Positions 10,681-20,323 of a stretch of DNA of 64,000 nt are shown here, one piece after another. Where the stretch lies: contig ALYF01000003.1 in NCBI GenBank assembly GCA_000293845.2, forward strand, positions 124,001 to 188,000, read 5' to 3'. Both the position numbers and the translations under genes were made by a program. The notes under the pieces were generated by a model that worked only from the letters and a program-made list of their open reading frames with translations, did not search any database and was not told where the DNA came from. Within the stretch, counting starts at the first letter, position 1; each line of letters starts with the position of its first letter. The stretch is from an alpha proteobacterium IMCC14465. Lineage in GTDB: Bacteria > Pseudomonadota > Alphaproteobacteria > RS24.

Positions 10681-11270
10681 AACTCGGTTCTGGATTTCAT
10701 CGCCTCGGCAAGTGTGCCATCATCAAGATAATCCAGTTCCCCGCCGACAGGTACACCATGGGCGAGACGTGAGACCTTCACATCACTCCCTTTGAGCATA
10801 TCCATAATATAATGTGCGGTGGATTGCCCTTCGACTGTGGCATTGGTTGCGAGAATAACCTCTTGGACCAAGCCTGTATCACAGCGGGTCTTAAGACCGG
10901 CAAGGCTTAAATCTTCAGGACCGACACCATCCAGCGCTGATAGCACACCACCAAGTACGTGATAGCGACCCTTAGTTGCCTTAGCGCGTTCAAGCGCCCA
11001 CAAATCACCAACATCTTCCACCACACAAATCACACTGTCATCGCGGCGCGGATCGGCACATATCGTACAAGGGTCTATTGTGTCAATCGCGCCGCATGTG
11101 GTGCAGGTCACGATACTGTCTCGCGCGGTCTGAAGGGCATCCGCCAGCGGCAGAAGTAGGCTTTCGCGTTTACGCACGAGATGCAAAACTGCACGACGTG
11201 CCGACCGTGGACCCAGCCCGGGCATGCGAGAGAGCAGGTTTATCAGGGTTTCAATTTCAGGACCAATCAT
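10677..11270 (-). CDS. recR: Recombination protein RecR
   Basis: RecR works with RecO (and RecF) in loading RecA at gaps. Visible are the helix–hairpin–helix [15 protein letters not shown], a four-cysteine zinc finger ([16 protein letters not shown]), and the Toprim domain starting [14 protein letters not shown]. The length is 198 residues. The start is placed at the ATG at 11270; a TTG two codons upstream is also possible. It follows dnaX directly, with no ybaB/ebfC gene between them, which is unusual for this conserved trio. Confidence 0.96.
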   Translation of the reverse strand: MIGPEIETLINLLSRMPGLGPRSARRAVLHLVRKRESLLLPLADALQTARDSIVTCTTCGAIDTIDPCTICADPRRDDSVICVVEDVGDLWALERAKATKGRYHVLGGVLSALDGVGPEDLSLAGLKTRCDTGLVQEVILATNATVEGQSTAHYIMDMLKGSDVKVSRLAHGVPVGGELDYLDDGTLAEAMKSRTEF

Positions 11271-11290
11271 TACCAATCAAGACCAAACGC

Positions 11291-13276
11291 TTAAGCCTCA
11301 CCCTCATCATTACCCACATCAACACCCTCATAATCCCCCTCATCATCAATGAACTCTTGCCCCTCAAGATTTGCCGCTAAAGACCCCGATAGCTCATCCA
11401 TATTTGTCACACTGACAATCTCGGCACCGGGGAAAGTCTCAAGTGCCGCTTTGACCAACGGGTCATCGGCCGCATTATCCTTGCGCCGTGTTGCATCATC
11501 ATGCGCTTCTTTATAAAGCGTCTCGGCGCCCGTATCCTGCGAGAGGCTGACCACCCATTGCAGACCAGTCCATTCTTTCAACAAACGCGATAATGGGCGA
11601 GAGATATCCTCTGCCCCCTCGGCGAGACGATATTCAATCACCCCAGCTTTGAGTTCAGAGGCTGGCTCAAAGCGCACGAGATGAACACCCGTTTCTAAAA
11701 CTGTTTTGAATTTAATCTCACGCATCTGCCCGACAAGCGCGACCAGTTGCTTAAAATTTTCCGGACTACGACTCAAAGGTGGCGCTACAGTCGAAGATGG
11801 GGCTATTTCAATCTGGGGTGCGTGTTGAGTTTCAGCTTGTGCCACGCGCTCAGCTAGCTGACCCCCAGATCCCCCATTTGTCGTCGGCTGAGAAGTCTGG
11901 CTTTCTGAGACAGCTTGCGCACCGGCGGGATTTTGAGGCGCATCACCGGTCTCGGGCCCAGCAGTTCCATGAGGAGCATTTCCTTGATTTCCTGTAGGTG
12001 ATGATTTTTGTATCTGCTTTAAAAGCTCCGACGGTGCCGGCATATCAGACATATGCGCCAGACGGATAATAACCATTTCAGCCGCCGCCATCGGGTCAGG
12101 CGCGGTCATGGCTTCCTTATGCCCTTTTAACAAGACCTGCCAGCAACGCGATAAGACTTGCGTCGACAACGCATCAGCCGTTTCTTTACTACGCAGCCGT
12201 AAGGCCTCTGCCATGGTGATATCATCCATCGCGGCAGGTACAAATTTCATACGGGTCAGGCGATAAGTGAGTTCCGCCAAATCGGCAAGAATAACAATCG
12301 GATCCGCACCCATATTATATTGCGTTTCGAACTCGCCAAGCGCCTCAGGCAATTTGCCCTGCATAACCAGATCAAACAAATCAAACACTCTGCCCCGGTC
12401 TGCAAGCCCAAGCATTTGTCGCATGGCATCTGCATCCGGCCCAGTTTCGGCGCTATCTTCGCCACCATGAGCCAAAGCACGGTCAAGCAATGACAGCGCA
12501 TCACGCGCCGACCCTTCCGCCGCGCGGGCAATTAATGCAAGGCTTTCATCCTGAAAGCGCGACCCTTCCGCCGTGCAGACCTTATTAAGCAGATGTAGTG
12601 TTTCCTCAATGGTCAGACGACGCAGGTCAAAACGCTGACAGCGGGATAAAACAGTAACCGGCACTTTGCGGATTTCTGTGGTCGCAAAAACAAATTTTAC
12701 ATGGGCAGGAGGTTCTTCCAGCGTCTTCAACAGGCCGTTAAACGCCTGTGTCGATAGCATGTGCACCTCGTCAATGATGAAAACCTTATACCGCGCCGCA
12801 CTGGGGCGATATCGGACATTCTCGATAATCTCACGAATATCATCAATGCCCGTCGCGGAGGCCGCATCCATTTCAATCACATCAACATGACTGCCCGCCA
12901 TAATATCGGCGCAATGAAACCCCGGCTCTTGCATATCGACATTGGGCGCGTCTTGTTGTGCGGTTTGATAATTTAGCGCCCGCGCCAAAATACGCGCCGT
13001 GGTTGTTTTCCCGACACCGCGCACACCGGTCAGCATGAAGGCATGCGCAATTCGACCTGTTTCAAACGCATTGCGCAGAGTTTGCACCATCGCCTCTTGA
13101 CCAATCATATCGTCAAAAATACGCGGGCGATATTTGCGCGCTAAAACTTCATAAGCTTCAGATTTAGGGGTCACATTATTTTCTTCGTCAGCTTCAGCAA
13201 TCAGACCAAATCCCGGCTCAGTATCGGGGTCGGGTGCCACAGGCGTGATATCTTCTTCTTGGTTTTGGTCGCTCAT
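11291..13276 (-). CDS. dnaX: DNA polymerase III subunits gamma and tau
   Basis: DnaX is the clamp-loader ATPase that couples polymerase, helicase and sliding-clamp loading. Walker A is GVRGVGKTTTARIL, Walker B is FIIDEVHML, and the sensor region VPVTVLSRCQRFDLRR follows. The zinc module, with several cysteines in E. coli, is reduced to one cysteine here (EPGFHCADIM), as in other alphaproteobacteria. A Pro/Gln/Thr-rich linker near residues 430–510 leads to the tau C-terminal domain, and the end is very acidic. The length of 661 residues implies a full tau form. I see no clear slippery site for a gamma product. The SRP RNA gene lies upstream in the same direction. Confidence 0.96.
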   Translation of the reverse strand: MSDQNQEEDITPVAPDPDTEPGFGLIAEADEENNVTPKSEAYEVLARKYRPRIFDDMIGQEAMVQTLRNAFETGRIAHAFMLTGVRGVGKTTTARILARALNYQTAQQDAPNVDMQEPGFHCADIMAGSHVDVIEMDAASATGIDDIREIIENVRYRPSAARYKVFIIDEVHMLSTQAFNGLLKTLEEPPAHVKFVFATTEIRKVPVTVLSRCQRFDLRRLTIEETLHLLNKVCTAEGSRFQDESLALIARAAEGSARDALSLLDRALAHGGEDSAETGPDADAMRQMLGLADRGRVFDLFDLVMQGKLPEALGEFETQYNMGADPIVILADLAELTYRLTRMKFVPAAMDDITMAEALRLRSKETADALSTQVLSRCWQVLLKGHKEAMTAPDPMAAAEMVIIRLAHMSDMPAPSELLKQIQKSSPTGNQGNAPHGTAGPETGDAPQNPAGAQAVSESQTSQPTTNGGSGGQLAERVAQAETQHAPQIEIAPSSTVAPPLSRSPENFKQLVALVGQMREIKFKTVLETGVHLVRFEPASELKAGVIEYRLAEGAEDISRPLSRLLKEWTGLQWVVSLSQDTGAETLYKEAHDDATRRKDNAADDPLVKAALETFPGAEIVSVTNMDELSGSLAANLEGQEFIDDEGDYEGVDVGNDEGEA

Positions 13277-13355
13277 ATACGCTTGCTTTTCTATGAATTC
13301 TTTTCTGAGATTGCTTTTCTGTGACGGCTATTCTGTAATCGCTTCATAAAAAGCG

Positions 13356-13394
13356 AATGAGACATGTTAATGAGACATGTTAATGAGACATGTG
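13356..13394. repeat. Tandem 13-bp repeat, three copies
   Basis: Three near-identical copies of aatgagacatgtt lie between the SRP RNA gene and dnaX; the third ends in g, and a degenerate fourth (gttagacatgtg) follows. The repeat sits in the likely leader of dnaX or tail of ffs. No function is evident. Confidence 0.85.
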
Positions 13395-13410
13395 AGTTAG
13401 ACATGTGCGT

Positions 13411-13508
13411 GAGAGGCTGGACAGGCAACCCGCACCGGTCTCGTTAGGGCTGCTTCCTTCCGGACCTGACCCGGTTGGCGAGGGATGCGTCTGCCGCCAA
13501 CCTCTCCC
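13411..13508 (-). ncRNA. ffs: Signal recognition particle RNA (4.5S-like)
   Basis: The minus strand carries the conserved SRP RNA domain IV core, gtcaggtccggaaggaagca, which binds Ffh, flanked by pairing arms (ggttggcg with cgccaacc on the 5' side). The proposed 5' end GGGAGAGG pairs with CCTCTC at the 3' end, giving a transcript of about 98 bases. Location immediately upstream of dnaX on the same strand is usual in alphaproteobacteria. The ends are set by base pairing and may be off by a few bases. Confidence 0.93.
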
Positions 13509-13512
13509 GACT

Positions 13513-13542
13513 AACATATCATTTTTTCAAATCAGAGGACAA
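13513..13542 (-). promoter_or_regulatory. Candidate sigma-70-type promoter for ffs
   Basis: Read on the minus strand, TTGTCC (13542–13537) and TATGTT (13518–13513) are separated by 18 bases and end five bases before the proposed SRP RNA start at 13508. The spacing fits a housekeeping promoter. This is pattern matching only. Confidence 0.5.
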
Positions 13543-13680
13543 GGCTTGCCAAGTGATTAGAGTGTTTTTAGCCTGTCTAAAGCTAGTCACTGTGGATAAA
13601 GTGGGTTAAGTGAATATTTAACCATGGCGTCCTATCGCCATTAGTTCAGGCCTTCTCGCTTAGGCTTTTTGGAGTTCTTA

Positions 13681-14631
13681 ATGCCACTCACACAAAGATT
13701 AAACATGTTTGCCAATAACCCGCTTGACCGTGCCGGGCATTTAAGAACCGATGAGGATTGGCTGGCCGCGCAAATAGCGACACAAGAGGCTTTGTTTGTT
13801 CCCCTTTGGCGCGGCGATGCTCTGATATTACCCGAAGCCGCCGCCGGACAAGGACGCGATGTGGCATGGCTCCCCAAAGCCGCTATTTCAGCCTATCTCG
13901 ATAATGATGTTATTTTTCTAGGTCTGAACAAAAATAACGCCCCCCGCTTTGGTGTGGATATCAGCCCATTGGAAGCACCGGAGCAAACCGCACCGTTTGA
14001 TGCCCTGTGTCGGGCTGGCGGCGTTTTTGAAAATTTACGCGCCCTCGCCATGGTCGGTGATATGCCACCAACCGAACTTGCAATTCTAGCGCAAGCCAAA
14101 GGATTGCTTGAATGGCACGCCTCACATGGCTTTTGTTCTAAATGCGGCGCTCAAAGCGTCATTGCAGAAGGCGGTTATAAACGCAGTTGCCCCGCCTGCG
14201 GCGCAGACCATTTCCCCCGAACCGATCCGGTTGTCATCATGTTGCCTTATCTTGGCGATAAATGCCTACTTGGGAGACAAGCGGGGTGGCCTGAGACGCT
14301 ATTTTCCGCCTTGGCAGGCTTTATGGAACCCGGTGAAACCATTGAGGAAGCCGTCGCCCGTGAGACCATGGAAGAAGCAGGCGTCGCCATCACATCTGTT
14401 CACTATCATTCAACACAACCTTGGCCTTTTCCAAGTTCACTCATGATTGGCTGTCTAGCTGAAGCGGAGAACGACAAAATGTCCGTGGATGAAAAAGAAC
14501 TCGCAGAAGCGCGCTGGTTCAGCGTGGCTGAAATTAAAGATGCTTTTAACGGCACAGCAGGGTTTGATATTCCGCCCTCATTGGCGATTGCGCATCATCT
14601 TATCAAGGCATTTGTTGAGATGAAGGGCTAA
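13681..14631 (+). CDS. nudC: NADH pyrophosphatase (Nudix hydrolase NudC)
   Basis: NudC hydrolyses NAD(H) to NMN(H) and AMP and can remove NAD caps from RNA. A four-cysteine zinc ribbon (CSKCGAQS … CPACGADH) precedes the Nudix box GFMEPGETIEEAVARETMEE. The NudC hallmark QPWPFPSSLM follows, which separates it from other Nudix enzymes. The start is set at the ATG at 13681 because GGAG ends six bases upstream; an in-frame TTG at 13669 would include that site. The length of 316 residues is normal for the long proteobacterial form. It converges on pheA. Confidence 0.94.
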   Translation: MPLTQRLNMFANNPLDRAGHLRTDEDWLAAQIATQEALFVPLWRGDALILPEAAAGQGRDVAWLPKAAISAYLDNDVIFLGLNKNNAPRFGVDISPLEAPEQTAPFDALCRAGGVFENLRALAMVGDMPPTELAILAQAKGLLEWHASHGFCSKCGAQSVIAEGGYKRSCPACGADHFPRTDPVVIMLPYLGDKCLLGRQAGWPETLFSALAGFMEPGETIEEAVARETMEEAGVAITSVHYHSTQPWPFPSSLMIGCLAEAENDKMSVDEKELAEARWFSVAEIKDAFNGTAGFDIPPSLAIAHHLIKAFVEMKG

Positions 14632-14639
14632 AACCAAAA

Positions 14640-15488
14640 TCACATTGTTTTGCGAAATTCCGCAGCCGGATAGACACCCAGAATATTCAGCTCTGAACAA
14701 AAATAATTTAGTTCGTCCAACGCCAATCTGACAGCCTCATCATCGGGATGACCTTCAATATCAGCATAGAACTGTGTTGCCATGAAGCTACCTTCAACCT
14801 GATAGCTTTCCAACTTGGTCATATTCACCCCATTGGTCGCAAAGCCACCCAGCGCCTTATAAAGCGCGGCAGGTACATTACGGCACCGGAAGATGAAACT
14901 CGTAATAACATCACCTGAATTGGGTTCAGCATCATCGGGTTCGGGCGCCATGACCAGAAACCGAGTGGTGTTATGCTTTGCGTCTTCAATATTTTCCTTG
15001 AAAATTTTAAGACCATTAATCTCGGCAGCGAGCGGGCTGGCAATGGCTGCCACTGTCGGATTATTCATTTCGGCAATTTCTCGCGCAGAACCAGCTGTGT
15101 CCGCCGCAACCACAGGCTCAAGACCCAGCTCGTTAATAATATGCCGGCATTGTCCCAGTGCCATTTCATGGCTATGCACATGCGTTAGCCCCTCAAGTGA
15201 TGCGCCCTCAAGACCCAAAAGACAGTGCCGGATGCGCATGAAATATTCGCCAATAATATAAAGATTATAGCCCGGCAAAAGTCGGTGAATGTCAGCCACA
15301 CGCCCCGCCACCGTATTTTCAACCGGCAATACAGCCAATGCCGCTGACCCGCTTTCAACCGCTTTAAACGCGCTTTCAAAAGTCGTGCAGGGCAAAACTT
15401 CCCTATCCGGGAAGATATCATGACAGGCGATATGGGAATTGGCGCCCATTTCTCCCTGAAAAGCGATTGGTTTATCTTTTTGCGTCAT
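14640..15488 (-). CDS. pheA: Prephenate dehydratase (monofunctional)
   Basis: The enzyme turns prephenate into phenylpyruvate in phenylalanine synthesis. The catalytic domain begins IAFQGEMGANSHIA and includes the conserved TRFLV segment. A C-terminal ACT domain (from about residue 195, ALYKALGGFATNGVNMTKLE) suggests feedback control by phenylalanine. No chorismate mutase domain is present, and 282 residues fits the alphaproteobacterial stand-alone enzyme. The gene lies downstream of kdsB in the same direction. Confidence 0.95.
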   Translation of the reverse strand: MTQKDKPIAFQGEMGANSHIACHDIFPDREVLPCTTFESAFKAVESGSAALAVLPVENTVAGRVADIHRLLPGYNLYIIGEYFMRIRHCLLGLEGASLEGLTHVHSHEMALGQCRHIINELGLEPVVAADTAGSAREIAEMNNPTVAAIASPLAAEINGLKIFKENIEDAKHNTTRFLVMAPEPDDAEPNSGDVITSFIFRCRNVPAALYKALGGFATNGVNMTKLESYQVEGSFMATQFYADIEGHPDDEAVRLALDELNYFCSELNILGVYPAAEFRKTM

Positions 15489-15492
15489 TATT

Positions 15493-15530
15493 CACTTCCC
15501 ACACTCTTTGGCACTTCCCACACCTTTTGG
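15493..15530. repeat. Tandem 19-bp duplication, two copies
   Basis: Two adjacent copies that begin cacttcccacac and end tttgg, differing at one base, fill most of the gap between kdsB and pheA. No function is evident. Confidence 0.85.
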
Positions 15531-15548
15531 CGCACTTATTTCTCATTT

Positions 15549-16319
15549 TTATTGCCCTCGCAAAATAGCGCGGGCTTTCTCCAAATCTTCTTGAGTATCA
15601 ACACCCAATGGAACCGTGTCAACGCAGGCCAGCCGGATTGTCATACCGGCTTCCAACGCCCGTAATTGTTCTAGTTTTTCTCTTTTTTCCAATGGCGATG
15701 GCGGCAAGGAAACGAATCTTTCCAGCGCGGCGCGTTGATAGCCGTAAATCCCGATATGGTGGTAATAAAGCCCCTCACCCGACGGCGCTGTAGCGCGGGT
15801 AAAATAGAGCGCTCGCCCAACTTTTTCTGCGTCAGACGTCCCCTCATCCCAGCTGATAATCGCCTTAACAATATTTGGATTGTCGATCTCGGTGGGGTCT
15901 TTGATTTCTGCAACAAGGCTAGACATGTCCGAACCATCATGTAAAAGCGCTGCGGTTTTTTCGATAAGCTCCGGTGCCAATGTCGGTAAATCACCCTGCA
16001 CATTTATAATATGCGCCGGCGCAACACCATCTTGTTTCTCAATTTCCTGTAACGCGCTGTATATGCGGTCAGACCCGGATGGCAAATCAGGATCGGTTAA
16101 CACGACACGCCCACCAGCGGCCTGCATCACATCGACAATCTCGGGGTCACCAGCGGCTATAATCACCTGATTATCAGACCCGATAGCCGCCACTACCCGC
16201 TCCCAGACATGCACAATCATCGGGCGACCATCAATATCAGCCAGAGGCTTGTTCGGTAAACGTGTCGCCGCCAGACGCGCTGGTATGATGACGATTAATT
16301 TGTTACTTGCTTGCGACAT
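15549..16319 (-). CDS. kdsB: 3-deoxy-manno-octulosonate cytidylyltransferase
   Basis: KdsB activates KDO to CMP-KDO for the inner core of lipopolysaccharide. The nucleotide-binding start VIIPARLAATRLPNKPLADI, the NVQGDLPTLAPE segment and HIGIYGYQRAALERF identify the family. The length is 256 residues. Together with lptABC further along, it shows a Gram-negative LPS-bearing cell. Confidence 0.96.
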   Translation of the reverse strand: MSQASNKLIVIIPARLAATRLPNKPLADIDGRPMIVHVWERVVAAIGSDNQVIIAAGDPEIVDVMQAAGGRVVLTDPDLPSGSDRIYSALQEIEKQDGVAPAHIINVQGDLPTLAPELIEKTAALLHDGSDMSSLVAEIKDPTEIDNPNIVKAIISWDEGTSDAEKVGRALYFTRATAPSGEGLYYHHIGIYGYQRAALERFVSLPPSPLEKREKLEQLRALEAGMTIRLACVDTVPLGVDTQEDLEKARAILRGQ

Positions 16320-16332
16320 CTGATAAATTTTT

Positions 16333-16377
16333 TTCTAAATCCCCGACTTCTAAATCCCAGACTTCTAAATCCAGCAC
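16333..16377. repeat. Tandem 15-bp repeat, three copies
   Basis: Three copies of ttctaaatcccagac with small differences lie just upstream of kdsB in the divergent spacer before the cytochrome gene. No function is evident. Confidence 0.85.
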
Positions 16378-16477
16378 TTCACTACATTGTGCGACGCTTC
16401 GCCGCAAGTTTTTACGGCGCTAAAGAGGTATTAAAATTACATGCTCTGGTCGGGAATTAAAGGACTTTTAAAACGCC

Positions 16478-17185
16478 ATGGATAGCTTTGAATTAAATAA
16501 AATTGCCGGTGCCGTTTTCTTCACGCTTCTGGTTTATCTCGGTGTGCAGAATTTGGGCGACATTTTGTTTCATATCGAGTCTGCTGATGCCAATGCCTAT
16601 ATTGTTGAAGGCTTGGAAGTTGATGCTGTTTCTGCATCCAAAGCATCAGCCGAACCCGAAGCGGATATTTTGGCGCTGCTGCAAACGGCTTCGCTCGACA
16701 AGGGCGAGAAAGTTGCCAAAAAATGTGTTTCCTGCCATGCCTTTGAAAAAGGTGGCGCAAATAAGATTGGCCCAGCACTTTGGGGCATCGTTAATCGTGA
16801 CATTGCCAGCGTTGACGGTTTTGGTTATTCCGACGCCCTCAACGATATGGGTGGAAATTGGGATTACAACGCTCTGAATGGTTTTCTTGAAAACCCTAAG
16901 AAATATGCCGCGGGTACAAAAATGGCCTTTGCGGGTCTCAGAAAGCCACAAGATCGCGCAGCCATTATCGCCTATCTTAACGCGCAGGGTGACACACCCA
17001 CTGACTTCACAGCCGGATACACGCCACCTGTTGCTGAACCAGAAGTCAAAGCCGGTGAAAATCCAGCTGTTGAATCCCGGATTGAAGAAAACCTAAATCC
17101 TCAAAATGAGACGCTGGATGAGCCTGTTGCGGAAGCGACTGCGGATATGTTTTCAGATTTGGTCACAGACACGCCTGCAGAATAA
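16478..17185 (+). CDS. Membrane-anchored class I cytochrome c (CycM-like)
   Basis: An uncleaved N-terminal membrane segment (IAGAVFFTLLVYLGVQNL) precedes a class I cytochrome c domain. Haem is attached at CVSCH, and the distal methionine ligand is probably in AGTKMAFAGLRKP. The layout matches alphaproteobacterial CycM, which passes electrons between the bc1 complex and the terminal oxidase. A Pro/Glu-rich tail of about 60 residues after the haem domain is unlike the core and probably disordered. It is read divergently from kdsB. The family is secure; the electron partner is inferred. Confidence 0.92.
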   Translation: MDSFELNKIAGAVFFTLLVYLGVQNLGDILFHIESADANAYIVEGLEVDAVSASKASAEPEADILALLQTASLDKGEKVAKKCVSCHAFEKGGANKIGPALWGIVNRDIASVDGFGYSDALNDMGGNWDYNALNGFLENPKKYAAGTKMAFAGLRKPQDRAAIIAYLNAQGDTPTDFTAGYTPPVAEPEVKAGENPAVESRIEENLNPQNETLDEPVAEATADMFSDLVTDTPAE

Positions 17186-17199
17186 AACGTCACTCTTCT

Positions 17200-17254
17200 G
17201 CTGAGGGTTTTTCCTCTCTTGCTGAAGGCTTTTCCTCTCTTGCTGAAGGCTCCC
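17200..17254. repeat. Tandem 21-bp repeat, about two and a half copies
   Basis: The unit gctgaaggcttttcctctctt occurs at 17200–17220 (with two changes), at 17221–17241, and partially from 17242. It lies between the cytochrome gene and yejA. The T-rich units resemble weak terminators, but no clear hairpin is seen. Confidence 0.85.
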
Positions 17255-17271
17255 TTTAGTCTTAGCTTGTC

Positions 17272-19101
17272 ATGATGTTTACTTATCCAAAAAAGATTGT
17301 TTTCGCCCTCAGTCTGCTGGCTCTTATTTTGCCGACTGGCATTTCACCTGTTTTTGCTGACGGATCGCGCCATGCACTCTCCTTGTTCGGGGAACCTAAA
17401 TATAAGCAGGGCTTTGCCCATTTCGATTATGTCAATCCGAACGCGCCCAAGGGCGGCGAGGTGCGCGAAGCGGCCTATGGCAGTTTTGACAGCTTTAATC
17501 CCTATATTCTAAAAGGCACGCCTGCTCAGGGACTTGGACTGATTTATGACACACTAACGGCTTCCAGTCTCGACGAACCGGGGACGCAATATGCCTTGCT
17601 GGCCAAAACAATGTCGCACCCTGATGATTTTGCCTCCGTGACATTCACCCTTGATGAGCGCGCGCGTTTTCACGACGGCGTTTCCGTCAAGGCCACCGAT
17701 GTTGTTTGGAGCTTCGAGACCCTAACCGCTAATCATCCGTTTTACCGCGCTTATTATGCCGATGTTGACCGCGTAGAAGCCCTCTCGGAAAATGTGGTTA
17801 AATTCACCTTTCGAAAATCCGGCAATCGGGAATTGCCGCAAATTGTCGGGCAGCTTGTTGTCCTCCCCAAGCATTACTGGACAAATTCAGCTGCAGAGGG
17901 CACGAGAGACATTCAAAAAACAACACTCGAACCGCCATTGGGCAGTGGGCCTTATATCATCGACACATTCGAAACAGGTCGCTATATCACCTATCGCCGT
18001 AACCCAGATTACTGGGCGAAAGACTTGAACGTCGCCATTGGCAAATATAATTTTGCACGCATCCGTTATGATTATTTCAGTGATTTCACTGTTGCTTTCG
18101 AGGCTTTTAAAGCGGGTGATTTGCAATTCAGAGAAGAAAATAACTCTAAAAACTGGGCCACCGGATATGATGTCCCCGCCGTCAAAGACGGTAGAATGAC
18201 CCTCGAAATGCCTGCTAATGGCTCGGTACAGGGCATGCAAGGCTTTATCTTCAACACGCGCAAAACGAAATTCCAAGACCTCAAACTGAGGCAGGCCTTT
18301 AACCATGCCTATGATTTTGAATGGGCGAATAACACGCTGTTTTATGGGCAATATGTCCGTACTGGCAGTTATTTTGACAATTCCGAACTCGCGGCTACCG
18401 GCCTGCCATCAACTGAAGAGCTGGCACTACTGACACCATTAAAAGACCAGCTTCCGGCATCTGTGTTCACTGACGTTTATCAAAATCCTGAGAACCCTGA
18501 CCCAAACGCGTTGCGGCAGAATTTGCGTAAAGCCAAGAAATTGCTCGAAGAAGCCGGATGGCGCGTGACCAATGGTAAACTCCAAAAAGACGGACAGATT
18601 ATGGAGGTTGAGTTCCTGCTCGTGCAGCCCGCTTTTGAGCGCATCGTCGCCCCCTTTATCCAAAATCTTGAAAAACTGGGCGTGACAGCAACGATCCGCA
18701 CCATTGACCCGACCCAATATCAGAACCGTGTCATGGATTATGACTTTGATATTATTGTGCATAGTTTCGGGCAATCCCTGTCACCAGGGAATGAACAACG
18801 TAATTACTGGGGCGCAGAAAATGCCGACCGGCCAGGCGGACGCAATTTGATTGGCATCAAAAACCCTGCCATCGACAAGCTGGTCGAGCATATTATTTTT
18901 GCCCCAAATCGTGCAGCGCAAGTCACGGCAACCCGCGCCCTCGACCGCGTTCTGCTCGCGCATCATTTTGTTGTCCCACATTGGCATATCCCCACCCATC
19001 GTCTGGCCTATTGGCATAATCTCAGCCGACCCGAAGATCTGCCGCTTTACAGTCATGGCTTTCCAAATATCTGGTGGGCAAATGAAGATAAGCCGCAATA
19101 A
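17272..19101 (+). CDS. yejA: Peptide ABC transporter substrate-binding protein (YejA-like)
   Basis: This periplasmic solute-binding protein of the SBP_bac_5 (DppA/OppA) family captures oligopeptides for the membrane permease encoded next to it. A signal peptide is evident (hydrophobic core then SPVFADG). The family block around GLIYDTLTASSLDEP and the C-terminal NYWGAENADRPGGRN are present. The length of about 609 residues matches YejA, whose E. coli relative also imports microcin C. It heads a yejA–yejB–yejE–yejF set, with a 124-base gap before yejB. Confidence 0.93.
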   Translation: MMFTYPKKIVFALSLLALILPTGISPVFADGSRHALSLFGEPKYKQGFAHFDYVNPNAPKGGEVREAAYGSFDSFNPYILKGTPAQGLGLIYDTLTASSLDEPGTQYALLAKTMSHPDDFASVTFTLDERARFHDGVSVKATDVVWSFETLTANHPFYRAYYADVDRVEALSENVVKFTFRKSGNRELPQIVGQLVVLPKHYWTNSAAEGTRDIQKTTLEPPLGSGPYIIDTFETGRYITYRRNPDYWAKDLNVAIGKYNFARIRYDYFSDFTVAFEAFKAGDLQFREENNSKNWATGYDVPAVKDGRMTLEMPANGSVQGMQGFIFNTRKTKFQDLKLRQAFNHAYDFEWANNTLFYGQYVRTGSYFDNSELAATGLPSTEELALLTPLKDQLPASVFTDVYQNPENPDPNALRQNLRKAKKLLEEAGWRVTNGKLQKDGQIMEVEFLLVQPAFERIVAPFIQNLEKLGVTATIRTIDPTQYQNRVMDYDFDIIVHSFGQSLSPGNEQRNYWGAENADRPGGRNLIGIKNPAIDKLVEHIIFAPNRAAQVTATRALDRVLLAHHFVVPHWHIPTHRLAYWHNLSRPEDLPLYSHGFPNIWWANEDKPQ

Positions 19102-19225
19102 ATTTTTAGGATTTGAAAGCGTTTTATATTGGGATGAATAATTCTGATTTCATGGCATAATGTGACGTGATGAAAATATTATTTCAGAATCCACAATGTG
19201 CGGTAAGCGGGAGGTATAGGGAATA

Positions 19226-20323
19226 ATGGCTGCCTATATTTTACGTCGCCTTGCCCTGATGATACCCACCATTCTGGGCATTATGCTCATCAGCTTCACC
19301 ATTATTCAGTTTGCCCCCGGCGGGCCGGTAGAGCGCATTATTGCCCAGCTTCAAGGGTATGATGTCAGCGCCACTGCGCGATTTGCAGGCGGGCAATCGG
19401 AAATGAATAATCTCTCCGGTGGTAATTTTGACGGCGGCAGTAAATATCGCGGCGCGCAAGGGCTCGACCCGGCATTTATTGAAGAGCTTGAAAAGCAATT
19501 CGGTTTTGACAAACCCGCCCATGAGCGTTTCCTGATTATGATTGGTGATTATGCGCAATTTGATTTTGGTAACAGCTTTTATAGAGACGTACCCGTCGCA
19601 CAACTGATTGCCGAAAAACTGCCCGTCTCCATCTCCCTTGGTTTATGGACGACACTCATCACCTATCTCGTCTCCATTCCGCTCGGCATCGCGAAAGCAA
19701 GACGTAGTGGCAGTCGTTTCGATATATGGACATCGGGTGTGATTATTGTCGGCTATGCAATTCCGGGATTTCTGTTTGCCGTTTTGCTGATTATTCTGTT
19801 TGCCGGTGGCAGTTATTTTGACTGGTTTCCCTTACGCGGCTTAACTTCTGACAATTTCGACAGCCTCTCCACCGGTGGCAAAATTATCGACTATCTCTGG
19901 CATATTTCCTTGCCGGTATTCGCCATGACAATTGGTGCTTTCGCAACCACAACATTGCTGACCAAGAATTCCTTTCTGGACGAGATTTCCAAACAATATG
20001 TCACCACCGCCCGCGCCAAAGGGTTAAGCGAGGGTAAGGTTCTATATCGTCATGTTTTCCGCAATGCCATGCTGATTGTCGTGGCAGGGTTTCCAGGTGC
20101 TTTTGTCGGGGCTTTCTTTACTGGCTCGCTTCTGATTGAGACAATTTTCTCCCTCGATGGGCTGGGGCTTTTGTCTTACGAATCCATTATCAATCGCGAT
20201 TATCCGGTTGTCTTTGCCAATCTTTATATCTTCGGCCTTGTGGGGCTGATTATCACCCTCCTTTCCGACCTGACCTATGTATTGATGGACCCGCGCATTG
20301 ACTTTGAAAGCCGTGAGACATGA
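19226..20323 (+). CDS. yejB: Peptide ABC transporter permease YejB
   Basis: This inner-membrane permease starts [18 protein letters not shown], as typical of DppB/YejB proteins. Between the first membrane helix and the permease domain lies the YejB-type periplasmic insert. The EAA-like cytoplasmic loop that contacts the ATPase is visible as [20 protein letters not shown]. The length is 365 residues. The stop overlaps the yejE start by four bases, so the two permeases are translationally coupled. Confidence 0.94.
   Translation: MAAYILRRLALMIPTILGIMLISFTIIQFAPGGPVERIIAQLQGYDVSATARFAGGQSEMNNLSGGNFDGGSKYRGAQGLDPAFIEELEKQFGFDKPAHERFLIMIGDYAQFDFGNSFYRDVPVAQLIAEKLPVSISLGLWTTLITYLVSIPLGIAKARRSGSRFDIWTSGVIIVGYAIPGFLFAVLLIILFAGGSYFDWFPLRGLTSDNFDSLSTGGKIIDYLWHISLPVFAMTIGAFATTTLLTKNSFLDEISKQYVTTARAKGLSEGKVLYRHVFRNAMLIVVAGFPGAFVGAFFTGSLLIETIFSLDGLGLLSYESIINRDYPVVFANLYIFGLVGLIITLLSDLTYVLMDPRIDFESRET

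Noticed and set aside
11291-13276. Loss of zinc-module cysteines in DnaX as a sign of a pseudogene
   Set aside because: The reduced module is normal in alphaproteobacterial DnaX as far as I know, and all ATPase motifs are intact.
17200-17254. T-rich tandem units after the cytochrome gene, considered as a rho-independent terminator
   Set aside because: No stable stem precedes the T-runs; it is recorded as a repeat.
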